Assembly: GCA_902765005.1 (NCBI GenBank)
Contig: CACWYB010000008.1
Location: 19,164 to 83,163, forward strand
Source: an uncultured Eubacteriales bacterium
Lineage (GTDB): Bacteria; Bacillota; Clostridia; Christensenellales; CAG-138
DNA length: 64,000 bases
Reading direction: 5' to 3'
A program made the position numbers and the translations under genes. Positions 57,298 to 64,000 of this stretch are shown in pieces (position 1 is the first letter of the stretch; the number at the start of each line of letters is the position of its first letter). The notes under the pieces are model-generated. The model searched no databases and had not been told where the DNA came from. It worked only from the letters and a program-made list of their open reading frames with translations.

Positions 57298-58311
57298 ATG
57301 GCCTTGGTGCACAGGCTGTTGCTGGTGGTTCTGCTGGGATTTCTGTTCACAGCCATCCCGGGACCGGCGGTAATACGCTTTCTCAAAAAAATGGACTTTC
57401 GCCAGACGGAGCGGAAGGAGGGGCCCCAGTCCCACCTGGGCAAGACGGGCACGCCCACCATGGGCGGGGTGCTGGTGCTGGGCGGCTGGCTCCTGGCCGC
57501 GCTCATCGGGGTGAAGGAGGGCTATGCCCTGGTGCTGCCGGTGCTGCTGTGCATGGTGCTCTGCGGCCTCATGGGCTTTTTGGACGACTTCATCAAGACC
57601 AGCAGCGGCACCAGCATGGGCCTGCTCCCCTACCAGAAGGTTTTGCTGCAGTTCGTCATCTCCCTGCTGGCCGCTTCCTGGCTCTATAAGAGCGAGGCGG
57701 TGGGCTCCGTCATCACCCTGCCCTTCTCCGGCAAAAGCTGGGATATGGGGGTGTTCTACCTGCCCTTTGCCCTGTTTGTGCTCATCGGCACCATGAACGC
57801 GGTGAACCTGACCGACGGGCTGGACGGCCTGGCGGCGGGGATTTCCCTGATCGTTCAGATCGGCTTCGTGCTGCTGTTCTGCCTGATGCCCCTGGCGGAG
57901 GGTTTCTCCGGCTTTAACGAACAGAGCATGGACTACGGCGGCATGGCCACCTTCTCGGCGGCGGGGGCGGGGGCCCTCATGGGCTTCCTCCTCTTCAACG
58001 CCTACCCGGCCCGGATCTTCATGGGTGACACGGGCTCCCTGGCCATCGGCGGCGCCATCGCCATGGAGGCGCTGGTGTCCAAATCCCCCCTGCTGCTGCC
58101 CTTCATGGGCATCTGCTTCGTGATGTCCGCCCTGTCGGTCATGATCCAGGTGGGCGCCTATAAGCTGCGCAAGGGGAAGCGGGTGTTCAGGATGGCGCCC
58201 CTGCACCACCACTTTGAGCTCATGGGGGTCAGCGAGCCCAAGATCACCGCATGGTATATGCTCCTCACGGCGGTATGCTGCGCCGCGAGCATCTATATTT
58301 TTACAAAGTAA
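57298..58311 (+). CDS. mraY: Phospho-N-acetylmuramoyl-pentapeptide transferase
   Basis: The 337-aa membrane enzyme (about 10 helices) makes lipid I from UDP-MurNAc-pentapeptide and undecaprenyl phosphate. Motifs: GPQSHLGKTGTPTMGG, the catalytic Asp pair in GFLDDFIKTSSGTSMG, NAVNLTDGLDGLA, FMGDTGSLAIGG, and the loop MAPLHHHFELMG. The start is one base after the murE stop. Codon use matches neighbours. Confidence 0.97.
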   Translation: MALVHRLLLVVLLGFLFTAIPGPAVIRFLKKMDFRQTERKEGPQSHLGKTGTPTMGGVLVLGGWLLAALIGVKEGYALVLPVLLCMVLCGLMGFLDDFIKTSSGTSMGLLPYQKVLLQFVISLLAASWLYKSEAVGSVITLPFSGKSWDMGVFYLPFALFVLIGTMNAVNLTDGLDGLAAGISLIVQIGFVLLFCLMPLAEGFSGFNEQSMDYGGMATFSAAGAGALMGFLLFNAYPARIFMGDTGSLAIGGAIAMEALVSKSPLLLPFMGICFVMSALSVMIQVGAYKLRKGKRVFRMAPLHHHFELMGVSEPKITAWYMLLTAVCCAASIYIFTK

Positions 58312-58326
58312 GCGAGGTATTTGACT

Positions 58327-59679
58327 ATGGCACAGCAAAAGACGGCCCTCATCGTGGGCATGGCCAAGAGCGGCATCGCCGCCGCCCGGCTCCTGTATGA
58401 AAACGGGTATCGGGTGATCATCAACGACATGAAGCCGGAGATCAAGGGGCTCTTCGACGCCCTTTCCGGCATCGCCTACGAGGTTCGGCTGGGGGACGAT
58501 CCCATGGACCTGCTGGACGGGGTGGACCTGTTGATCCCCAGCCCCATCATCCCCTTCTTCCGGCCCTTCATCGTGGAGGCGAAGCGCCGGGGCATCGAGG
58601 TGATCTCCGAGATCGAGCTGGGCTACCGGTATTCGAAGGCTGACTTCGTCTGCATCACCGGCACCAACGGCAAGACCACCTGCACCACGCTCACCGGGGA
58701 GATCTTCAAGGCCTCCGGCCGGAAGACCTTCGTGCTGGGGAACATCGGCGTGGCCATCTCCGCCCATGCCATGGAGACCAAGCCCGGGGACGTGATCGTG
58801 GCCGAGACCGCCGCGTTGCAGCTGGAGGGCAACGTGCGCTTCCACGCCAAGGCCGCGGGCGTGTGCAACATCACCCCGGATCACATCGACCGGTTTGGGT
58901 CCATGGAAAAGTACATCGCCGCCAAGGCCAAGATCTTCGACAACCAGACCGCGGAGGACTTTGCCGTGCTGAACTGGGACGATCCCATCGTTCGCGACTT
59001 TGCCAAGCTCACCGCGGCCCACGTGCTCTACTTTTCCCGCAAGGAGCAGGTGCCCGAGGGCATGTATATGGACGGGGACACCATCATGCTCCGGTACGCC
59101 GGGCAGGATGAGCCCTTCATGGACCGGCGGGAGATCTTCATCCCCGGCGGCCACAATCTGGAGAACGCCATGCTCTGCGCCCTGCTGGCCCTCTCCCAGG
59201 GGGTGGATAAGGACGTGATCCGGGAGACCCTCCGGACCTTCCAGGGGGTGGAGCACAGGATCGAATTCGTTTGCGAGCGCAGCGGCGTCCGCTACATCAA
59301 CGACAGCAAGGGCACCAACCCGGATTCCACGGTGAAGGCCATCGAAGCCATGGACCGGCCCACGGTGCTCATCCTGGGTGGCTACGACAAGCACACGGGC
59401 TTCGAGGAGGTCTTCGACGCCATGCCCGGCAGCCAGGTGAAGGCCTGTGTGGTGCTGGGGCAGACGGCGGACGAGATCATGGAGACCGCCAAGCGCCACG
59501 GCTTCGACGGCATCTGCCACAGGGTCACCACCTTTAGGGAGGCGGTGGAACTGTGCCGGGATCTGGCTGTGCCCGGGGACAACGTGCTCCTTTCCCCCGC
59601 CTGCGCCAGCTGGGGCATGTTCGAGAATTACGAGCAGCGGGGCCAGGTGTTCAAGACCATCGTGCGCAAGTTTGAGTAA
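58327..59679 (+). CDS. murD: UDP-N-acetylmuramoylalanine--D-glutamate ligase
   Basis: The 450-aa Mur ligase has an N-terminal Rossmann-like UDP-binding part (KTALIVGMAKSGIAAARLL), ATP loop ITGTNGKTTCTTLTGEI, NITPDHIDRFGSMEKYIAAKAKIF, HNLENAMLCALLALSQGV, EHRIEFVCERSGVRYINDSKGTNPDST, and LSPACASWGMFENYEQRG. The ATG at 58327 is preferred to a TTG at 58321 because GAGG then lies 9 nt upstream. It adds D-Glu to UDP-MurNAc-L-Ala. ftsW begins 3 bp after its stop. Confidence 0.97.
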   Translation: MAQQKTALIVGMAKSGIAAARLLYENGYRVIINDMKPEIKGLFDALSGIAYEVRLGDDPMDLLDGVDLLIPSPIIPFFRPFIVEAKRRGIEVISEIELGYRYSKADFVCITGTNGKTTCTTLTGEIFKASGRKTFVLGNIGVAISAHAMETKPGDVIVAETAALQLEGNVRFHAKAAGVCNITPDHIDRFGSMEKYIAAKAKIFDNQTAEDFAVLNWDDPIVRDFAKLTAAHVLYFSRKEQVPEGMYMDGDTIMLRYAGQDEPFMDRREIFIPGGHNLENAMLCALLALSQGVDKDVIRETLRTFQGVEHRIEFVCERSGVRYINDSKGTNPDSTVKAIEAMDRPTVLILGGYDKHTGFEEVFDAMPGSQVKACVVLGQTADEIMETAKRHGFDGICHRVTTFREAVELCRDLAVPGDNVLLSPACASWGMFENYEQRGQVFKTIVRKFE

Positions 59680-59682
59680 GGC

Positions 59683-60834
59683 ATGGAGAAGGCGAAAAAC
59701 AACCGGATCATCTATAAAAGACAGACGGGCAGCATGGATTTTTCGATCCTGATGGTGGTCACCATTTTGTGCGCCTTCGGATTGGTCATGGTGTTCTCCG
59801 CCAGCTATTACTATGCTATCCACACCCAGGGGGACGGGTACTACTACCTGAAGCGGCAGCTGGTCTACATGGCGGTGGCCTATCCGCTCATGCTCATCGT
59901 GTCCCGGGTGAACTACCGGTATCTGGATCGGCTCCGGTTCATGTTCCTTCTGGTGTCCGTGGCCCTGCTCATCATGGTTCTGTTCGTGGGCAGCAGCGGC
60001 AGCGGCGACACCGGCGGCGCCACGCTGAACGGCGCCCGGCGCTGGCTTCGCTTCGCGGGTATCTCCATCCAGCCCTCGGAGGTGGCCAAGTTCGGCCTGA
60101 TCTTCTTCATGTGCTCCTACATGGCCCGCCACAAGGACGAGATGCGCACCTTCACCTTGGGCCTTGCGCCTATGCTGCTGGTCATCGGCGTCATCGCCGG
60201 CCTCATCATGCTGCAGCCCAACATGTCCATGGCCGTGATCGTGGCCGGCATAGGTATCATCCTGCTGTACGTGGGCGGTATGGACGAACGGTATATCCTG
60301 GGGCTGGGCGTGGTGGCCATCGTGCTGTTCATCGTGCTGGCTACCTCCGCCAGCTACCGCCTGGCCCGGCTGACCTCCTTCCGGGATCCCTTCCAGGACC
60401 CCCAGGGGGACGGCTATCAGCTCATCCAGTCCTTCTATGCCATCGGCTCCGGGGGCTGGTTCGGCAAGGGCCTGGGCAACAGCTATCAGAAGATGCTGTA
60501 CATGACCTACGGCGAGTCGGACTTCATCTTCGCCATCGTGTGCGAGGAGTTCGGCATGGTGGGCGGGTCCATCGTCATCCTGCTTTACGCCTGGATCGTG
60601 TACCGGGGCATGCGCATCGCCATGCGCTGCCGGAACCGGTACGGGAGCCTGCTGGCCGCCGGTATCTCCATCGTGTTCGGTCTGCAGGTGTTCATCAACA
60701 TCGCCGTGGTCACGGGCCTGGCCCCCACCACCGGCCAGCCCCTGCCCTTCATTTCGGCGGGCGGCTCGTCGCTGCTGGTGTTCATGGTGGCCATGGGCGT
60801 GCTGCTGAATGTCAGCCGAGATGTAGACATATAG
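59683..60834 (+). CDS. ftsW: Septal peptidoglycan glycosyltransferase FtsW (SEDS family)
   Basis: The 383-aa SEDS protein has ten predicted transmembrane helices. Family motifs: VMVFSASYYYA, NGARRWLRFAGISIQPSEVAKFGLIFFMC, QGDGYQLIQSFYAIGSGGWFGKGLGNSYQK, ESDFIFAIVCEEFGMVGG, and GLAPTTGQPLPFISAGGSSLLV. The catalytic Asp should be in the ESDFIF loop region. It polymerises lipid II at the septum with the PASTA PBP encoded upstream. The ribosome-binding site is weak. After the stop comes a structured 260-bp gap where murG would usually lie. Confidence 0.95.
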   Translation: MEKAKNNRIIYKRQTGSMDFSILMVVTILCAFGLVMVFSASYYYAIHTQGDGYYYLKRQLVYMAVAYPLMLIVSRVNYRYLDRLRFMFLLVSVALLIMVLFVGSSGSGDTGGATLNGARRWLRFAGISIQPSEVAKFGLIFFMCSYMARHKDEMRTFTLGLAPMLLVIGVIAGLIMLQPNMSMAVIVAGIGIILLYVGGMDERYILGLGVVAIVLFIVLATSASYRLARLTSFRDPFQDPQGDGYQLIQSFYAIGSGGWFGKGLGNSYQKMLYMTYGESDFIFAIVCEEFGMVGGSIVILLYAWIVYRGMRIAMRCRNRYGSLLAAGISIVFGLQVFINIAVVTGLAPTTGQPLPFISAGGSSLLVFMVAMGVLLNVSRDVDI

Positions 60835-60841
60835 CTTCGCT

Positions 60842-60962
60842 CAGCTGGTCGAAAACGTTGTTTTCAACCAGCTGGTTTTCCGGCCATGCTTATGACGCAA
60901 AGCGTCACCGGGCAGCATGGCCGCAAGGTGTTATTTTTGCCGCACATGTCGCCAAAAATAAC
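60842..60962 (+). other. Three consecutive hairpins between ftsW and murA
   Basis: Hairpin 1 (60842-60874) has CAGCTGGT/ACCAGCTG with inner AAAAC/GTTTT, followed by GTTTTCC, so it may terminate or attenuate. Hairpin 2 (60881-60923) has CGGCCATGC/GCATGGCCG with inner TGACGC-AAA-GCGTCA. Hairpin 3 (60930-60962) has GTTATTTTTG/CAAAAATAAC with a 13-nt loop. Nothing in this stretch looks coding. Confidence 0.7.
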
Positions 60963-61048
60963 GAATGTATAGCCTTCCGTTTGCGCTCCGAGTAGGTAGC
61001 CACATTGCTTCCGTACATGAGAATAGGGCGCGGGTTGTTCACGGATTT

Positions 61049-61088
61049 CTCCTCCTTCGCATACCATAGGATATGCGTGCAGGAGGAG
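61049..61088 (+). promoter_or_regulatory. Hairpin that buries the Shine-Dalgarno of the dcw murA
   Basis: CTCCTCCT (61049-61056) pairs with AGGAGGAG (61081-61088), and CGCATA (61058-61063) with TATGCG (61072-61077). AGGAGG is the ribosome-binding site for the ATG at 61096, so the fold would block initiation. Confidence 0.6.
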
Positions 61089-61095
61089 GGGTCAC

Positions 61096-62352
61096 ATGGC
61101 GAAGCTGATCATCGAGGGAGGGCGGCCGCTGAAGGGGCAGATCAGCCTTCAGGGTGCCAAGAACGCGGCGCTGCCCATTCTGGCGGCAAGCGTGCTGGTG
61201 CCGGAACCGGTGCGGATCACCAACTGCCCCCGGCTCACGGACGTGGAGAACATGGCGGGCATCCTGAAGGCCCTGGGCTGCCGGGTGGAATGGACGGAGG
61301 ACGGCCTGCTCATCGACACCGGCAGCGCCAAATCCGCCCAGCTTCCGGAGGCGCTGTCCGCGTCCATCCGGTCCTCCCTGTTTCTGCTGGGGCCCCTGCT
61401 CGGCCGCTTTGGGGCGGCGGAAGCGCCCTATCCCGGCGGCTGCGATATCGGGAATCGGCCGGTGGACCTGCATCTCAAAGGGCTTCGGGCCATGGGGGTG
61501 CGGGTGGATGAAGCGTCCGGGCGCATCCGCTGCCTGGGACGGCCCAAGGGCGGCGTGGAGATCGCCCTGGAGTATCCCAGCGTGGGGGCCACGGAGAATT
61601 TGATCATGGCGGCCTGCGGGGCTGCCGAGGATACCATTTTGGTGAACCCGGCCCGGGAGCCGGAGATCGACGATCTCATGGCCTTTCTCAACGGGGCCGG
61701 CTTCGACCTCAGGCGGGAGGGCAGCTCCCGCATCCGCATCCGGGGCGGCCGGCAGGGGCACGGCACCCTCCATGCCGTTATGCCGGATCGGATCGAGGCG
61801 GGGACCTACATGGTGGCGGCGGCCATCACCGGGGGGCATCTGCTCCTGCGGGGCGGGCGCCGGGAGCATCTGTCCGCACTGATCACGGCCCTGCGGGAGG
61901 CGGGCTGCCGGATCCGGAGCGAGGGCACGGACCTGGACATCGAAGGGCCGGAGCGGCCAAGGGAGCTGCGGCGGCTGGTCACCCTGCCCTATCCGGGCTT
62001 TCCCACGGATATGCAGAGCCAGGTGTTCGCCCTGTGCACCCTGGCTCGGGGGACCTCCGTGCTGGAGGAGAATGTGTTTGAGGATCGGTTCCGCCACGGG
62101 GCGGAGCTTCGGCGCATGGGCGCGGACTGCCTCATTCGGGGGCGGGCGGCGGTGATCCGGGGGGTGAAGAGCCTCCACGGGGCCACGGTCACGGCCCACG
62201 ATCTGCGGGGCGGCGCGGCTCTGGCGCTGGCGGGGCTTCGGGCCGAGGGCATCACCGTGGTGGAGCGGGCGGAACGGATCGACAGAGGATACGCAAATTT
62301 CGAGGCCAACCTGCGGGACGTGGGAGCGGCCATACGAAGAGAGGACAGTTAG
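61096..62352 (+). CDS. murA: UDP-N-acetylglucosamine 1-carboxyvinyltransferase, second paralogue (dcw cluster)
   Basis: The 418-aa MurA has LKGQISLQGAKNAALPILAAS, the catalytic loop YPGGCDIGNRPVDLHLKGLRAMG with its Cys, GSSRIRIRGGRQGHG, and the C-terminal LRGGAALALAGLRAEGITVVERAERIDRGYANFEANL. Cys is present, so it should be fosfomycin-sensitive. It differs considerably from the copy at 17310. Here it sits between ftsW and ftsQ, where other species place murG, murC or murB. AGGAGG lies 9 nt before the ATG but can be hidden in a hairpin, so expression may be conditional. ftsQ starts directly after the stop. Confidence 0.96.
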   Translation: MAKLIIEGGRPLKGQISLQGAKNAALPILAASVLVPEPVRITNCPRLTDVENMAGILKALGCRVEWTEDGLLIDTGSAKSAQLPEALSASIRSSLFLLGPLLGRFGAAEAPYPGGCDIGNRPVDLHLKGLRAMGVRVDEASGRIRCLGRPKGGVEIALEYPSVGATENLIMAACGAAEDTILVNPAREPEIDDLMAFLNGAGFDLRREGSSRIRIRGGRQGHGTLHAVMPDRIEAGTYMVAAAITGGHLLLRGGRREHLSALITALREAGCRIRSEGTDLDIEGPERPRELRRLVTLPYPGFPTDMQSQVFALCTLARGTSVLEENVFEDRFRHGAELRRMGADCLIRGRAAVIRGVKSLHGATVTAHDLRGGAALALAGLRAEGITVVERAERIDRGYANFEANLRDVGAAIRREDS

Positions 62353-63750
62353 GTGAAGGACGAGCGGCGCGAAAAGAAAAAGAAGAAGCCGGAAGGGTAT
62401 ATCGACCTGTTTGCCGACGACGACGAGGAGGAGGAATCCCCCTTGGCTTCCCTTTTCTCCGACGACGAGGAGGAAGAGGAAGCACAGGCGGATGCTCCGG
62501 AAGAAGCGGAGGAAGAGGTCGGCATGGAGCCGGCGTATGAGGAGCCGGCGGAACCGGCGGACGACCTGGAGCCGGCGCCCCAGCCCAGCTCCCGGGAGAC
62601 CTTCTCCTTTGACCGCTACGGCCGCCGGACGGGCAAGGTGCCTGCCAAGCGCCGCAAGGAGCGCTATGGCAAGCGCAAGCATGCCAAAAAAGCCACCACC
62701 ACCCTGCTGCTCAACGAGACCGAGGCCCGCCGGGAACGGGAGGAGGCCCAGAAGCGGGCCAGCGAGCGGGACAAGCTGCGGGAAAAGCAGCGCAGGCGGG
62801 AGGCGGAGCAGCGCCGGGCCCGGCAGAAGATCGAGGCCAAGAAGCGCCTTTCCGCCCTGCTGGTGCTCCTGGGCCTGGGCGTGCTGGCACTGCTGGCCGG
62901 GTATTTCACCTTCCTGATCCAAAATATCGACATCGTGGGGAACAGCACCCGCTACACGGAGGAGGAGATCATCGCCGCCTCCGGCTTGAAGCGCCATAAG
63001 CACATCCTCCTGCAGGATCTGAAGGACGCCCAGAACAAGCTTCAGCAGGATCCCTATCTCAACGCCTCCGTGCGCTATGTGTTCCCCAACCGCATCCGCA
63101 TCAATCTGGAGGAGCGCACCCGGGCGGGCGCCGTGGCCTGGGGCCCCAACAAGGAGTATATCGCCGTCATCGACAAGGCGGGCATCGTGCTGGAGAGCGA
63201 CGCGGCCAGCTATTCCGGGCTCCCCCTGGTCCAGGGCCTCATCATCACCGGCGCCAACAAGGGCAACCGGATCGGCGACCCGGCGGACGAGCAGGTCCAG
63301 AGCATGCTGGAGGTGCTCTCCACCTTGGAGGAGCTGGGCCTGGCCAGCCGGATCCAGACCGTGGATCTGACGGAGACCATGGGCATCAGCCTCTACACGC
63401 CGGAGGGCTATCGCATCGAGGTGGGGGACACCTCGGAGCTGCTCACCAAGCTGAACCGGCTCAAGAAAAACTTTTCCGCCATCATGGACAAGGCCCAGGA
63501 ATACATGGGCCGGGGCGCGGACAACGTGACCATCTACCTCTACAGCAAAAACGGCGTGGTCATCTCCCCCCACGAGGTGGGCTATGTGGCCGCCTCCCCC
63601 TCGCCCAACAGCACCTTGTTCGTTCCTGTGCAGAACAACCCGGACGAGCCTGCCGAGCCCACCCCGGATCCCTATGCCCAGGCGACCCCGGAGGGCACCC
63701 CCGGGCCGGACACCCCGCCCCCCTTCGACCAGGAAGGGTTCACGGGCTGA
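62353..63750 (+). CDS. ftsQ: Cell division protein FtsQ/DivIB
   Basis: The 465-aa bitopic protein has an unusually long charged cytosolic part: an acidic block (residues 20-75), then a basic helix-rich block (95-165). It is followed by one transmembrane helix (167-187), a POTRA domain (IDIVGNSTRYTEEEIIAASGL to NRIRINLEERTRAGAVAW) and the beta domain. A Pro-rich tail ends the protein. It binds FtsL and FtsB/DivIC at the septum. Typical DivIB is 260-300 aa, so the cytosolic extension is notable. The start is a GTG immediately after the murA stop with GAGAGG upstream; an ATG is not available near the true N-terminus. ftsA and ftsZ do not follow. Confidence 0.9.
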   Translation: MKDERREKKKKKPEGYIDLFADDDEEEESPLASLFSDDEEEEEAQADAPEEAEEEVGMEPAYEEPAEPADDLEPAPQPSSRETFSFDRYGRRTGKVPAKRRKERYGKRKHAKKATTTLLLNETEARREREEAQKRASERDKLREKQRRREAEQRRARQKIEAKKRLSALLVLLGLGVLALLAGYFTFLIQNIDIVGNSTRYTEEEIIAASGLKRHKHILLQDLKDAQNKLQQDPYLNASVRYVFPNRIRINLEERTRAGAVAWGPNKEYIAVIDKAGIVLESDAASYSGLPLVQGLIITGANKGNRIGDPADEQVQSMLEVLSTLEELGLASRIQTVDLTETMGISLYTPEGYRIEVGDTSELLTKLNRLKKNFSAIMDKAQEYMGRGADNVTIYLYSKNGVVISPHEVGYVAASPSPNSTLFVPVQNNPDEPAEPTPDPYAQATPEGTPGPDTPPPFDQEGFTG

Positions 63751-63812
63751 CGTCCGTGCGTGCCGCTGCGGTTGGCATGTCATAACCGATTTCAAAGGCC
63801 TGTAAAATACGG

Positions 63813-63840
63813 AAGGGGCGATTCATGAATCGTCCCTTTT
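63813..63840 (+). terminator. Intrinsic terminator after the dcw cluster
   Basis: AAGGGGCGATTCA pairs with TGAATCGTCCCTT (one G-T pair), followed by TTTTG. Confidence 0.85.
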
Positions 63841-63880
63841 GAATTCTGAAAATATAGCCCTCCCGAGTCGCAAGAATCCA

Positions 63881-63909
63881 TTGACATTTCCGAAAGAAAC
63901 AGTTAAAAT
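63881..63909 (+). promoter_or_regulatory. SigA promoter of the tRNA gene
   Basis: TTGACA (63881-63886), a 17-bp spacer, TAAAAT (63904-63909). About 20 bp before the mature tRNA. Confidence 0.85.
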
Positions 63910-63929
63910 AGTGCGTACCGTGGAAATGT

Positions 63930-64000
63930 GCGGGTGTAGCTCAATGGCAGAGCTCCAGCTTCCCAAGCTGGTCACGAGGGTTCGATTCCCTTCACCCGCT
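63930..64000 (+). tRNA. tRNA-Gly (anticodon CCC)
   Basis: The cloverleaf is complete to the discriminator base at the window edge. Acceptor stem GCGGGTG/CACCCGC, D-arm GCTC/GAGC, anticodon stem CCAGC/GCTGG with loop TTCCCAA (T33 conserved, anticodon CCC reading GGG), and T-arm GAGGG-TTCGATT-CCCTT. CCA or further tRNAs would lie beyond position 64000. Confidence 0.95.

Overview
The window is a stretch of chromosome from a GC-rich (by eye about 60 %) endospore-lineage member of the Firmicutes, most likely class Clostridia. Three things point there. It has a clear Spo0A. Its MurE carries the DNPR signature of meso-diaminopimelate ligases, and it has two MurA paralogues. Strong Shine-Dalgarno sequences and SigA-type promoters are found throughout. 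It spans the replication origin: parA-parB with two parS sites, dnaA, a recognisable oriC between dnaA and dnaN, and dnaN. A division and cell-wall (dcw) cluster follows. I found no prophage, CRISPR array, intact insertion sequence, or known defence or secondary-metabolite system.

Layout. 0-7.8 kb (mostly +): the tail of a type II topoisomerase A subunit, a DUF4349 lipoprotein, an MTA/SAH-type amidohydrolase, a two-gene TAXI-TRAP transporter and an SDR epimerase. 7.9-16.2 kb (-): a tightly coupled thpR-addB-addA-rsmF operon (recombination nuclease plus two RNA enzymes). 16.4-22.6 kb (+): a membrane-anchored solute-binding protein, the first murA, a methyltransferase, a tandem double-domain pseudouridine synthase and a phosphohexomutase. 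22.7-26.8 kb: a GT-C-like membrane protein, a gene-free 634-bp stretch holding a compact cluster of DnaA boxes, spo0A, and a small AT-richer islet (a 55-aa membrane protein, a small lipoprotein and a ribbon-helix-helix regulator). 26.8-36.4 kb (-): PAP2, PlsC-like and PrsA-like genes, then mfd-pth-rsmG-mnmG. 36.5-46.3 kb: yhaM, an MmcQ-like gene, parB-parA, lgt, leuS-mscS, and an operon of a hydrolase, a DUF951 protein and two signal peptidases. 46.5-52 kb (+): dnaA, oriC, dnaN and a large fused phosphodiester-glycosidase protein. 52-64 kb (+): rsmH-ftsL-pbp(PASTA)-murE-mraY-murD-ftsW-murA-ftsQ, then tRNA-Gly(CCC).

How the parts work together. ParA/ParB/parS, DnaA/oriC and DnaN form the origin module. 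The dcw genes build the septal wall, and the second MurA inside that cluster supplies UDP-MurNAc precursor. In several operons the stop codon of one gene overlaps the start of the next as ATGA or TGATG, so translational coupling is common here.

The least explained features are non-coding. A family of eight composite palindromic elements sits mostly at gene 3' ends, and its arms change in a compensatory way. A cluster of five DnaA boxes lies about 23 kb from oriC. A hairpin can bury the ribosome-binding site of the dcw murA. A parS site exactly fills the gap between parB and the next gene. Among proteins, the oddest are the tandem pseudouridine synthase and the PIG-L-like/NAGPA fusion directly after dnaN.
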